Assembly (NCBI GenBank): GCA_964585305.1
Contig: CAZPDM010000068.1
Location: forward strand, 1 to 24,415
Length of the DNA: 24,415 bases
Origin: CAZPDM01 sp964585305
GTDB lineage: Bacteria > Planctomycetota > Uabimicrobiia > Uabimicrobiales > JABWCH01
Direction of reading: 5' to 3'
Within the stretch, counting starts at the first letter, position 1; each line of letters opens with the position of its first letter. A model generated the notes under the pieces. The model was not told the origin of the DNA. It was given only the letters and a program-made list of their open reading frames with translations, and ran no database searches. This document shows positions 14,630 through 23,066 of this stretch, piece after piece. A program made the position numbers and the translations under genes.

Positions 14630-15346
14630 ATGCCCAAATTGGTGTTAAAATTTCGCGATAATGTTTTAAGAGAAATACCCGTCAGCGAAAATCCAATTAC
14701 TATTGGCCGCACTGAGGAAAATGATATTATCATCAATAACCTGGGAGTTTCTCGAAAACATGCTCGTATTAGCAAGCAAGATATGGGCTATATCTTAGAA
14801 GACCTTGCCAGCCGCAATGGCACTTTAATCAATAATAAAGAAATTCAACAATCTAAACTTCAAGATAAAGATGAAATCACTATTGGAAAACATAGTCTTA
14901 TTTTTATAGAACACGAAAATATTGATAATGTTATACATTTTGAACCTACAGACACAGATACAAAAGATGAAACATCTGCTGAAGAAACAATAAAATTTTC
15001 CGATCATAAAACAAGACCTTTGAAAAAAGATGATATTCGACAAGGTATGAATGCTACCAAAGCAGGAGTTATCATATTAGATGGAGGAATAGAGCAAGAA
15101 AATGTAATCTTTCAAAGATTATTAGTTGTTGCAGGCAAAGGACCAAGTGTTGATATAAAAATTAAAGGGCAATATGATAAAGAAGTTGTTTTCATTATTA
15201 GCCATCGTCCTAATGGTTATTTTATTTCTCCTCCCAAAGGAATTTCTTTACTCGTTAATGGTAAAAATGTAAATGATTATCTTAGATTGAATCATAATGA
15301 TATTATAGAAGCTGCAGAAACAAAGATGCAATTTTTTGCCGAGTAA
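14630..15346 (+). CDS. FHA-domain protein with second degenerate FHA-like domain
   Basis: A 238-aa cytosolic phosphothreonine-binding protein. The N-terminal FHA domain (about 1-93) keeps the ligand-binding residues: GR (26-27), SRKH (41-44) and SRNGT (61-65). An acidic/Thr-rich linker (about 100-135) contains possible phospho-acceptor Thr residues (TDTDTKDETSAEET). Residues about 145-237 again look like an FHA-type sandwich (GVIILDGG ... LLVNGKNVNDYLRLNHNDII) but lack the SRxH and SxNG residues, so this copy probably does not bind phosphopeptide and may be structural. AGGAGAT precedes ATG 14630. Its stop is 5 bases before the ligA start, so the two are very likely one transcript. No kinase gene is in the window. 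Confidence 0.88.
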   Translation: MPKLVLKFRDNVLREIPVSENPITIGRTEENDIIINNLGVSRKHARISKQDMGYILEDLASRNGTLINNKEIQQSKLQDKDEITIGKHSLIFIEHENIDNVIHFEPTDTDTKDETSAEETIKFSDHKTRPLKKDDIRQGMNATKAGVIILDGGIEQENVIFQRLLVVAGKGPSVDIKIKGQYDKEVVFIISHRPNGYFISPPKGISLLVNGKNVNDYLRLNHNDIIEAAETKMQFFAE

Positions 15347-15351
15347 ATTTA

Positions 15352-17598
15352 ATGGATAAAGCAAAAGTTTTCCAACAAATACAAAAACTGCGTGAACAAA
15401 TTCGTTATCATGATATAAAATATCATATCGAAGCTAAACCAGAAATTGAAGATTTTGAGTATGACCAGCTATTTGCTCAATTAGAAAACTTAGAAAAAAT
15501 ATATCCTGAGTGGATCACTCCAGATTCTCCTACCCAACGAGTTGCTCCTCAGGCTAGTTCTTCTTTTGAAAAGTTCACACATACAATTCCTATGCTTTCT
15601 ACAGAAAAAGCATATTCTGCAGAAGAAATTCAAGAATTTCATCAACGTATTGAAAAACTTTTAAAACGTTCGGTTTCTGATTATGTAATTGATCCTAAAA
15701 TTGATGGCTTAGCTATTTCGCTATGGTACGAAAAAGGATTACTAATTCGGGCAGTTACTCGTGGAGACGGGGAAGTAGGAGAAATTGTTACAGCAAATGT
15801 CCGAACAATTCGTAGTATTCCTTTAAAATTAGAACCCTATACAAAAGAAAATATAATTCAAAATACTAGTATTAAAGATAAGAAAACAAAACACTCCAAA
15901 AATTCTAAAAAAATTGTAAAGTTAGAGCAGGAAGACTTCTTTTCAGAATCTAAAAAAACTGAAGAATTATTACAAAGTAATAGCATAACATCAAAAAAAG
16001 AATTTACGAATATTCCAGATTTAATAGAAATTCGTGGTGAAGTATATCTTCCACGCGCAGAATTTGAAAGAATCAATCAACAACTTGCAAAAGATAATGA
16101 ACAGATCTTTGCAAATCCGCGTAATGCAGCAGCGGGGACATTAAAACTTCTCGATCCTAAAATTGTTGCTGAAAGAAAACTAAGTTTTTTTGCTTATGGA
16201 TTAGGACAGCATAATTTAAATTGCTCGACATATTCCGAAGCAATGGAATTGTTACAACATTGGGGACTCCCTGTTAATCCAGAACGTAAACGTGTCAGCA
16301 GCATTTCCGAAGTCATAAAAATTTGTCAAGATTGGGAAGGCCGGCATCGTCAATTATCTTATGATATAGATGGTTTAGTAATCAAAGTTAATGATCTAAA
16401 AATACAACAAGAATTAGGAATTACTTCTCGCGCTCCCCGTTGTATGGTTGCTTACAAATTTGTACCAGATCAGGCAATTACCCGCTTAAAAGATGTTATT
16501 GTTCAAATTGGCAAAGGCGGAACACTAACACCTGTTGCAGTTTTAGAACCTGTACAATTAGCTGGTTCTATTGTAAGCAGAGCAAGTTTACATAACTACG
16601 ATAATATCGTACAGAAAGATATTTGTATTGGTGATATGGTAGCAGTTGTTAAAGCAGGGGAAATTATTCCTCAAGTATTAAAAGTTATTTTAGAAAGTCG
16701 TACTGGTCAAGAGAAATCAATCACAGTTCCCAAAGAATGTCCATTGTGCAATGGAGTAGTTCGTCAAGATGATGACGGTGTATATATCCGTTGTATAAAT
16801 CCCGATTGTGTTGGTGGATTAAAATCCAAATTAAAATTTTTTGTTTCCCGAAATGCTATGGATATTCAAGGGTTGGGAGATAAGTTGATTGATAAATTAG
16901 TAGATGTAAAACTTGTCCAAAATTTCAGTGATATTTATCGGCTAACTACAAAAGACCTTTTAACTCTTGAGCATATTAAAGAACGTTCTGCAACAAAAAT
17001 CTATGATGCCATACAAATAAGTAAAAATAAAGGTTTTTCTAGGTTATTAACAGGGCTTAATATTCGGCATGTTGGAGAACGTATATCTAAAATATTAGCA
17101 AAAAAATTTGGAAATATTTATACTCTTGCTGAAGCAACTGTGGATCAACTTATGCAAATTGATGATCTTGGGCCAGCAATTGCGCAATCACTTTACGATT
17201 TTTTCCACTGTGAGTCTGGCAGAAAATTGCTGAAAAATTTGGAAGAAGTTGGTTTAATTACTCCCATTTTGCCATCACTCCAAAACGATTTAGAGACAAA
17301 CTTACAAAAACCTTTACAAGAGATTCCTGTAAAAAATAATATTATAACAACTTCACCTCCTACTTTTTGGCAAGATAAGACTGTTGTAATTACAGGTTCA
17401 TTTTCTAAATGGAAACGCATTGAACTTAAAGAAATCATAGAAAAGGAAGGAGGAAAAACTACAGAAAGTGTTTCAAAAAAAACAGATTTTGTGCTTGCTG
17501 GTGAAGATGCTGGTTCTAAACTAAAAAAAGCAAAAGAATTAGGAATTCGCTTAATAGAAGAATCGGAATTGATTAAAATTTTTGAGAAAAAATTATAA
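15352..17598 (+). CDS. ligA: NAD-dependent DNA ligase LigA
   Basis: Seals nicks during replication and repair using NAD as adenylate donor. Seen in order: domain Ia (1-70), adenylation domain with catalytic Lys116 in the motif KIDG (116-119) and RGDG (137-140), then IEIRGEVYL (225-233), OB fold with GKGGTLTPVAVLEPV, a four-Cys zinc finger (CPLC and CINPDC), HhH repeats and a C-terminal BRCT domain (about 672-748). At 748 aa it is roughly 75 residues longer than the usual 670; most of the excess is a Lys/Ser-rich insertion at about 161-220, inside the adenylation domain just before IPDLIEIRGEV. The insertion replaces the short loop present in other LigAs and keeps the frame. Starts 5 bases after the FHA gene with no strong ribosome binding site, suggesting translational coupling. 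Confidence 0.96.
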   Translation: MDKAKVFQQIQKLREQIRYHDIKYHIEAKPEIEDFEYDQLFAQLENLEKIYPEWITPDSPTQRVAPQASSSFEKFTHTIPMLSTEKAYSAEEIQEFHQRIEKLLKRSVSDYVIDPKIDGLAISLWYEKGLLIRAVTRGDGEVGEIVTANVRTIRSIPLKLEPYTKENIIQNTSIKDKKTKHSKNSKKIVKLEQEDFFSESKKTEELLQSNSITSKKEFTNIPDLIEIRGEVYLPRAEFERINQQLAKDNEQIFANPRNAAAGTLKLLDPKIVAERKLSFFAYGLGQHNLNCSTYSEAMELLQHWGLPVNPERKRVSSISEVIKICQDWEGRHRQLSYDIDGLVIKVNDLKIQQELGITSRAPRCMVAYKFVPDQAITRLKDVIVQIGKGGTLTPVAVLEPVQLAGSIVSRASLHNYDNIVQKDICIGDMVAVVKAGEIIPQVLKVILESRTGQEKSITVPKECPLCNGVVRQDDDGVYIRCINPDCVGGLKSKLKFFVSRNAMDIQGLGDKLIDKLVDVKLVQNFSDIYRLTTKDLLTLEHIKERSATKIYDAIQISKNKGFSRLLTGLNIRHVGERISKILAKKFGNIYTLAEATVDQLMQIDDLGPAIAQSLYDFFHCESGRKLLKNLEEVGLITPILPSLQNDLETNLQKPLQEIPVKNNIITTSPPTFWQDKTVVITGSFSKWKRIELKEIIEKEGGKTTESVSKKTDFVLAGEDAGSKLKKAKELGIRLIEESELIKIFEKKL

Positions 17599-17632
17599 GA
17601 GTTTTAACAAAAAAATCTTATATTATAGATAA
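17594..17632 (+). terminator. weak hairpin at the end of ligA
   Basis: TATAAGA (17594-17600) and TCTTATA (17626-17632) form a 7-base inverted repeat overlapping the ligA stop codon, with a 25-base loop. No G+C-rich core and no proper T-run. It may slow but not stop transcription; a separate promoter for the next gene exists downstream. Confidence 0.25.
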
Positions 17633-17692
17633 AATATAACCATAGTATCTTTTTATACTTACAGCTTTTTATCAAAAAATTTATTTTTAGAT

Positions 17693-17720
17693 TTGACAAC
17701 TAAGCAAGTTTATGTTAAAT
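17693..17720 (+). promoter_or_regulatory. probable promoter of ppdK
   Basis: A perfect TTGACA (17693-17698) is followed after 16 bases by TTAAAT (17715-17720). It would start a transcript near 17727 with a leader of about 150 bases before the ATG at 17881. TTGACA is the best -35 box seen in the window, in keeping with a strongly expressed gene. Confidence 0.5.
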
Positions 17721-17742
17721 AGATTTTCGATTAAAAATAAGT

Positions 17743-17784
17743 TTGGTTCTCTTTTTCTTGCTGGAACAAAAGAAAGAAAACCAA
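17743..17784 (+). promoter_or_regulatory. stem-loop in the ppdK leader
   Basis: TTGGTT (17743-17748) pairs with AACCAA (17779-17784), and the pyrimidine run after the first arm (CTCTTTTTCTT) can pair in part with the purine run AAAGAAAGAA before the second. Further short hairpins (CTGT/ACAG around 17813-17827) lie in the same leader. No known riboswitch consensus is recognised. It may only stabilise the mRNA. Confidence 0.3.
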
Positions 17785-17880
17785 TTATTTACTATAGTTA
17801 GGAAAATTTTCGTCTGTATGGAACAGAGTGAACATTTTCTCTAATATATTTAATTTGTTCAAAAACAAGGAGTTTTTGGC

Positions 17881-20664
17881 ATGGCCGACGAAAAGAAATA
17901 CGTTTATAGCTTCGGTGGAAAACATAACGAAGGTATTGTTCTCGATAATAAAGAAATTAAAAATATTCTTGGCGGTAAAGGCGCGGGCTTAACCCAAATG
18001 GTTAGTTTCGGGATTCCCGTACCAGCAGGTTTTGTCATCACTACAGAAGTCTGTACTGCTTATATGGATCAAGGCAAATATCCTGAAAGACTTCAAAATC
18101 AAGTTACAGAAGCCTTGAAAAAGACCGAAGAAACTATGGGGCATAAATTTGACGATCTTCAAAACCCACTGTTAGTATCAGTACGCTCTGGTGCTCGTCA
18201 ATCCATGCCTGGTATGATGGAGACTGTACTTAATGTAGGTCTTACTTCAAAAACTATCCCAGGTTTTATTGAAAAAACTAAAGATAAAGACGGCAAAACA
18301 AATGAACGTTTTGTTTTTGATGCATATCGCCGCTTGATTATGATGTACAGTGATGTTGTCATGGAAAAAGCCGCAGGCGTTGAAGTAAAAGAAGGTCATG
18401 GAATTCGTGAACAACTCGAAAAAATCATGACAGAACTGAAAAAACAAAAAGGCTATAAACTTGACACCGATATGCAAGTTGAAGATCTTAAAAAACTTTG
18501 CGAACTTTTCAAAGCAAAAATTGTAGAAGTATTAGGCAAGGCTTTCCCAGATGATGCCAACGCTCAACTATGGGGAGCTATTGGTGCTGTATTCCAATCC
18601 TGGAATGGCAACAAAGCAAAATCCTATCGTAAAATAGAAAAAATTCCAGATACTTGGGGAACAGCTGTTACCGTCCAATCTATGGTTTTTGGAAATATGG
18701 GCGAAACTTCTGCTACTGGTGTTGCTTTTACACGTAACCCAGGTACTGGCGAAAATGTTATGTATGGCGAATGGCTACCTAATGCACAAGGAGAAGATGT
18801 TGTTGCTGGTATTCGTACACCTTATGCAATCAACAAATCTTGTGTATCCTTTGCTAATGAAAAAATGCCAACTATGGAAGAAAAACTTCCAGATACTTAC
18901 AAAAAGTTACTTGAAATTCGCAAAACTTTGGAAAACAACTACAAAGATATGCAAGATATTGAATTTACCATTCAAGATGGCGAATTATATATGTTGCAAA
19001 CTCGTAGTGGAAAACGCAATGGTCCAGCCGCAGTAAAAATTGCTGTAGATATGGTTGGAGAAGGCTTAATTGATAAGAAAACAGCTATCAGCCGCGTAAA
19101 ACCCAGCCAATTAGATGAAGTACTTCATCCTATGATTGACCCTGTAGCAGAAATGAAATTCAGCGTTATTGCACGTGGTCTGCCAGCAGGCCCTGGCGGC
19201 GCAACTGGCCAAATCGTATTAACCGCCAATAAAGCTCAAGAACTTGGTAAAAAAGGCGTTAAAGTTATTCTTGTTCGCCATGAAACTTCTCCAGAAGATG
19301 TTGATGGAATGCACGTTTCCCAAGGTATTTTGACTGCTAAAGGTGGTATGTCTTCTCATGCTGCATTGATTGCTCGTGGTTGGGGCAAATGCTGTGTAGT
19401 TGGCTGTGAATCAATCCATATTGATCTTGCAAAAGGCCAAATCAGTATTTCTGGAAAAGGCCCACTTGATCAAGCTGGCAAACCAACTGATTTAGTTTTA
19501 AAAGAAGGCGAAGTCATCACTCTTAATGGTACAAAAGGTACCGTTTATAAAGGTGAAATTCCTGTTGTTGAAATGGATCCAGAAAAGAACGTTGAATTCT
19601 CAGCCTTTATGAAATGGTGTGACGAAGTTCGTAAACTTGGCATTCGTACTAATGCTGATCGCCCTAAAGATTCTGCACAAGCTCGTCATTTTGGAGCAGA
19701 AGGTGTCGGTCTTGTTCGTACAGAACACATGTTCTTCCAACCAGATCGTATTACCATCATGCGAAAAATGATCATGGCTGATACTAAACAAGAACGAGAA
19801 GAAGCTGTATGGCAACTTCTCAAATTCCAAAAAGAAGATTTCATTGGTATTTTCAAAGCCATGGAAAGTCTTCCAGTTACTGTTCGCCTCTTAGATCCTC
19901 CTTTGCATGAATTCGTACCACAAGGCAGCGAAGCTGTTGAATTCAGCAAACAAACTGGCATTCCTTTGGAAAAAGTTGAATCTCGCGGTAAACAACTTCA
20001 CGAACTCAATCCAATGCTTGGTCATCGTGGTTGCCGTCTTGGCATTGTATATCCTGAAATCAGCCGTATGCAAGCTCGCGCTATTCTCGAAGCTGCTGCT
20101 GAACTGACCAAACAAGGCGTTAAAGTTCTTCCAGAAATCATGGTTCCTATTGTTGGCCATGTCAAAGAACTCATCAACCAAAAGAAAATCATTCTTGAAG
20201 AAGCCGAGAAAGTCAAAAAAGAATACAGTCTAGAAAAACTAGAATTCATGATCGGCACTATGATTGAAGTACCTCGTGCTGCCCTAACCGCAGATGCAAT
20301 TGCTCAAGAAGCGGAATTCTTCTCCTTTGGAACCAATGACCTTACCCAAATGGGTTGCGGTTTCTCTCGTGATGATGTCGGATCCTTCTTACCTCAATAC
20401 GTTGAAATGGGAATCTATCCAGTTGATCCATTCGCAAGCATTGATGAAGAAGGTATTGGACAACTTATGCAAATGGCAGTTACCAAAGGTCGCAGTGTTC
20501 GCGGTAAATTGAAAATCGGCATTTGCGGCGAACAAGGTGGCGATCCATCTTCCATCTTCTTCTGCCATAAAATCGGTCTCAATTATGTCTCTTGCAGCCC
20601 ATTCCGCGTACCTGTAGCACGCCTTGCAGCTGCCCAAGCTCAACTCCAATTCCCACGAGAATAA
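17881..20664 (+). CDS. ppdK: pyruvate phosphate dikinase
   Basis: Interconverts pyruvate, ATP and phosphate with PEP, AMP and pyrophosphate; links glycolysis and gluconeogenesis in many anaerobes. Seen: N-terminal ATP-grasp domain from GGKGAGLTQM (about 32-41) and SVRSGARQSMPGMM; the swivelling phosphohistidine domain GGMSSHAALIARGWGK with His493 (codon 19357-19359); the C-terminal TIM barrel with GFG-type blocks EGVGLVRTEHMFF, LHELNPMLGHRGCRLG, SFGTNDLTQM and catalytic Cys882 in GICGEQGGDPSS. His493 and Cys882 are displaced by about 40-50 residues relative to the 874-residue Clostridium enzyme, so extra residues lie mostly in the ATP-grasp part. GGMSSHAALIARGWGK distinguishes it from PEP synthase. 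AAGGAG precedes ATG 17881. Codons include more GCC, ATC and CGT than the neighbours, as expected for high expression. Confidence 0.96.
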   Translation: MADEKKYVYSFGGKHNEGIVLDNKEIKNILGGKGAGLTQMVSFGIPVPAGFVITTEVCTAYMDQGKYPERLQNQVTEALKKTEETMGHKFDDLQNPLLVSVRSGARQSMPGMMETVLNVGLTSKTIPGFIEKTKDKDGKTNERFVFDAYRRLIMMYSDVVMEKAAGVEVKEGHGIREQLEKIMTELKKQKGYKLDTDMQVEDLKKLCELFKAKIVEVLGKAFPDDANAQLWGAIGAVFQSWNGNKAKSYRKIEKIPDTWGTAVTVQSMVFGNMGETSATGVAFTRNPGTGENVMYGEWLPNAQGEDVVAGIRTPYAINKSCVSFANEKMPTMEEKLPDTYKKLLEIRKTLENNYKDMQDIEFTIQDGELYMLQTRSGKRNGPAAVKIAVDMVGEGLIDKKTAISRVKPSQLDEVLHPMIDPVAEMKFSVIARGLPAGPGGATGQIVLTANKAQELGKKGVKVILVRHETSPEDVDGMHVSQGILTAKGGMSSHAALIARGWGKCCVVGCESIHIDLAKGQISISGKGPLDQAGKPTDLVLKEGEVITLNGTKGTVYKGEIPVVEMDPEKNVEFSAFMKWCDEVRKLGIRTNADRPKDSAQARHFGAEGVGLVRTEHMFFQPDRITIMRKMIMADTKQEREEAVWQLLKFQKEDFIGIFKAMESLPVTVRLLDPPLHEFVPQGSEAVEFSKQTGIPLEKVESRGKQLHELNPMLGHRGCRLGIVYPEISRMQARAILEAAAELTKQGVKVLPEIMVPIVGHVKELINQKKIILEEAEKVKKEYSLEKLEFMIGTMIEVPRAALTADAIAQEAEFFSFGTNDLTQMGCGFSRDDVGSFLPQYVEMGIYPVDPFASIDEEGIGQLMQMAVTKGRSVRGKLKIGICGEQGGDPSSIFFCHKIGLNYVSCSPFRVPVARLAAAQAQLQFPRE

Positions 20665-20696
20665 CACTTATTTGAAAAAATAAATCTCTAAGCCAA

Positions 20697-20733
20697 CAAA
20701 AAAGGCGCGAAAATTTTCGCGCCTTTTTTTGTT
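20697..20733. terminator. bidirectional terminator between ppdK and the 279-aa gene
   Basis: Palindrome GGCGCGAAAATTTTCGCGCC (20704-20723) flanked by AACAAAAAA on the left and TTTTTTTGTT on the right. The G+C-rich stem with U-tracts on both sides sits between two convergent genes (stops at 20664 and 20759) and should end both transcripts. Confidence 0.93.
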
Positions 20734-20758
20734 GATGTTTTTCAATAATTAGCAAATG

Positions 20759-21598
20759 TTAGTTGAAAAATTCTTTTGGTAATTCGATCTTTTGAGTAGG
20801 TTTGCCTTCGATTTCGATTTCCATTGTGTTGACTATGCCATTTGTCTTCGCAAAGTAAATCTTAGCTTGGCCAACATCTGTATAGAATATGCGATTTTCT
20901 TCTTTCATTTCTGCAGTTTTAGATTTTACGACTTCAAAAGTAAAGTAACTACCGCCGCGTCCTTGTCCATATCTAGAGAATTCATAGAACCCAAGAGTTT
21001 TACCAGTGGTATTGTATACAATATGATAAACAGAATCGCCACTTGGAATTTGTCCTAACTCAACTTCTTCTTTATTGAAATAAGGAACTTGAAGTTTAGA
21101 GGCTTTCGCAACCCATTTGGAATCTAGTTTGATTTTATATACTTTGTCATATTGATCATAAAGTTCAACAAGAACTTTAGCATTTTTAATTTCTTCTAAA
21201 GTAGGGAAAATAGGGAAAGAAACGGAAAAAGTATTGCGGCCTTTGTCAGCAATTTCAGAAGAATGGCCTTGAACAAATAGAGGGAAAATATCTTGGCTAT
21301 TGCTATATTTTCCTTCGTACCATTTGCCAGAAATATTACAATAGAATTTCATATCTAAAATAGAATTGGGAAGGTCGCTTAAATTTACAAGAATAAAATT
21401 AGTTCGGATGTATAAAATAAAATCTTTGTAATCATAGTTAAGGAGTACTTGAGCAGGTTGGAAACGTACAAGTCGTAAATTGGGACGACGGGAATTAAGG
21501 TTGATAAGCCATTGGTATAATGTAAAAACAAAACTACCAATCGCCACAATCAAAGCTGTCATATTGGCATCAACGTTGAAGTTAAATTCGAGGAACAT
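20759..21598 (-). CDS. membrane-anchored protein of unknown function
   Basis: A 279-aa protein. I place the start at ATG 21598, where AAAGGGA lies just upstream, rather than at the in-frame ATG 21676, which has no ribosome binding site. After about 13 residues there is one hydrophobic segment (TALIVAIGSFVFTLYQWLI) and then NSRRPNLRLV, so an N-out, C-in or N-anchored single-pass topology; positive residues after the helix favour the large domain on the cytosolic side. The remaining 240 residues look beta-rich, with an immunoglobulin-like pattern around FILVNLSDLPNSILDMKFYC and a second block near YHIVYNTTGKTLGFYEF. No catalytic motif or family is recognised. It follows the DUF3343 gene by 98 bases on the same strand with no clear terminator between, so co-transcription with that operon is possible. 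Confidence 0.65.
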   Translation of the reverse strand: MFLEFNFNVDANMTALIVAIGSFVFTLYQWLINLNSRRPNLRLVRFQPAQVLLNYDYKDFILYIRTNFILVNLSDLPNSILDMKFYCNISGKWYEGKYSNSQDIFPLFVQGHSSEIADKGRNTFSVSFPIFPTLEEIKNAKVLVELYDQYDKVYKIKLDSKWVAKASKLQVPYFNKEEVELGQIPSGDSVYHIVYNTTGKTLGFYEFSRYGQGRGGSYFTFEVVKSKTAEMKEENRIFYTDVGQAKIYFAKTNGIVNTMEIEIEGKPTQKIELPKEFFN

Positions 21599-21696
21599 AG
21601 TTTCCCTTTCTAAGTTAAGATAAATCCATTTGTTTACAAACTGACATAGTAGCTTAACAAAACTAATCAAGATCATATAAAACTCTAAAACTGATA

Positions 21697-21921
21697 TTAT
21701 GTGAATTTATGTATTCCGGCTGTTTCTATATTCATTTCATTGAGTATGTTATTTATTTGAGAAAGATTATTCCAATCAAACCTAATCGCCATTCCGCAAT
21801 CACTTGAAAACTCTCGTGGTGTAGGAATAAGTTTAAATTTTAATTTGGCTTGATTGAAAAGTTTTTCGGTTTGGAATACTTTTGAAGAAGTATGAAATAA
21901 AATCACTCCGTAGGTACTCAT
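21697..21921 (-). CDS. DUF3343 / putative Se-S carrier protein
   Basis: A 74-aa small protein of the DUF3343 family, annotated in databases as a putative selenium/sulfur carrier. The pattern (I/L)xFHTS near the start (ILFHTSSKVFQTEKLF, 7-22), LIPTPREFSSDCGMAI (31-46) with a single conserved Cys42, and the short alpha-beta length fit it. A cysteine in a CG context after a Ser/Asp pair is the likely thiol or persulfide/selenosulfide carrier site. Its ATG overlaps the stop of the desulfurase gene by four bases (ATGA), so it is translationally coupled as the last gene of the four. This family often sits beside TusA-like and desulfurase genes; its biochemical role is not established. Confidence 0.8.
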   Translation of the reverse strand: MSTYGVILFHTSSKVFQTEKLFNQAKLKFKLIPTPREFSSDCGMAIRFDWNNLSQINNILNEMNIETAGIHKFT

Positions 21922-23066
21922 TTTTTTAGTATCCGTTGTAACGCTGATAATGTTTTTTTTATTTCTTTTTTATTTGTATTTGGTCCAACAGAAAAGCGTA
22001 TTGTTCCTTCGGGAAAAGTACCAATTGTACGATGTGCTGCAGGGGCGCACTGGAGTCCTACACGACATAATATTTTAAATTCTTCATCTAAACGGTATCC
22101 AATTTCAGATACTTTTGCCCCTTTTGCAGTAAAAGAAACTACTCCTGACTGGAGTTGATTATCAGTATGTCCATAGATTTTTACATTTGGAATATTAGCA
22201 AGTCCATCTATTAAATTTTTTACAATTTCAGATTCTTCTTCATGGATATTTTGAATGCCTTTTTTTAATATTATTTCTACTCCGGCACCAAGCCCAGCAA
22301 TGCCTACGCCATTTATTGTTCCACTTTCAAAACGATCAGGCATGGAATTGGGCTGTTCTTCCGATTCGGATTTACTTCCTGTCCCTCCGAAAATGAGCGG
22401 GCATAATTGTTCTATATCAAATTGTTTTGATATAACTAATCCGCCCGTGCCTGGAGGACCTAAAAGGGCCTTATGTCCACTAAATGCTAAAAAATCTATA
22501 TCCATGGCTTGCATGTCTATAGGAATATGTCCTGCCGATTGAGCAGCATCTACTACAAAAAAAGCCTGGGTTGTACGAACTAGCTTTCCTATTTGTTCAA
22601 TAGGAAGAACTGTTCCTGTAACATTTGAGGCGTGATTGATAATTACCATGCGTGTATCAGGTTCTAGTGATTGTTTAAATTTTTCTATATCTAATGATGA
22701 ATCTATTCGGCATGGTACAATAGTGAGATGAATTCCTTTTTTTTCCAAATGTCGCAAAGGCCGCATCACCGCATTGTGTTCTATACTTGTTGTAACAACT
22801 TTATCGCCAGGCTTGAGCAAGCCTTGTATTACAATATTCAGCGAATGAGTTGAATTGTTGGTAAAGATGATATTAAGAGGATCATAAACGTTGAAGAGTC
22901 GAGCAAGAGATTCTCTTGTTTCGTATACAATGCGACCGGCCGCTATGGAAAGACTATGGCCGGATCGGCTGGGGTTTCCCCCAGCTTTTTCCAGAAAATT
23001 TGCCATAGCATGTAATACTTGTTTAGGTTTTGGCCACGACGTGGCGGCATAATCAAGATAAATCAT
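21918..23066 (-). CDS. class V aminotransferase: cysteine desulfurase / selenocysteine lyase-like
   Basis: A 382-aa PLP enzyme. Expected to remove S or Se from cysteine or selenocysteine as enzyme-bound persulfide or selenide. Seen: LDYAATSWPKP (4-14), TNNSTHSLN for phosphate binding, IEHNAVMRPL (95-104), VVDAAQSAGH with Asp173 and SGHKALLGPPGTGG (196-209) with the PLP Lys199. The active-site loop RVGLQCAPAAHRTIGT (335-350) contains Cys340, the probable nucleophile; Cys334 is nearby. RVGLxCAPxAHxTIG is typical of the desulfurase subfamily found beside YedE/YedF-type genes (TIGR01977-like) rather than IscS or SufS. ATG 23066 overlaps the TusA-like stop (ATGA). Whether it prefers Cys or Sec cannot be decided here. 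Confidence 0.9.
   Translation of the reverse strand: MIYLDYAATSWPKPKQVLHAMANFLEKAGGNPSRSGHSLSIAAGRIVYETRESLARLFNVYDPLNIIFTNNSTHSLNIVIQGLLKPGDKVVTTSIEHNAVMRPLRHLEKKGIHLTIVPCRIDSSLDIEKFKQSLEPDTRMVIINHASNVTGTVLPIEQIGKLVRTTQAFFVVDAAQSAGHIPIDMQAMDIDFLAFSGHKALLGPPGTGGLVISKQFDIEQLCPLIFGGTGSKSESEEQPNSMPDRFESGTINGVGIAGLGAGVEIILKKGIQNIHEEESEIVKNLIDGLANIPNVKIYGHTDNQLQSGVVSFTAKGAKVSEIGYRLDEEFKILCRVGLQCAPAAHRTIGTFPEGTIRFSVGPNTNKKEIKKTLSALQRILKK

Noticed and set aside
17712..17801. 29-codon open frame (MLNRFSIKNKFGS...) in the ppdK leader
   Set aside because: No ribosome binding site, its ATG overlaps the likely -10 box, and composition is not protein-like enough to support it.
19600..20258. Long antisense open frames inside ppdK
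   Set aside because: They arise from the strong codon bias of ppdK. They have no ribosome binding sites and no recognisable protein features.
17881..20664. PEP synthase as an alternative identity of the dikinase
   Set aside because: Length, the GGMSSHAALIARGWGK phosphohistidine region and the N-terminal GGKGAGLTQM pattern are those of pyruvate phosphate dikinase.
21599..21676. ATG at 21676 as start of the membrane-anchored unknown protein
   Set aside because: No ribosome binding site there, while AAAGGGA precedes ATG 21598 and the predicted membrane segment follows naturally from that start.
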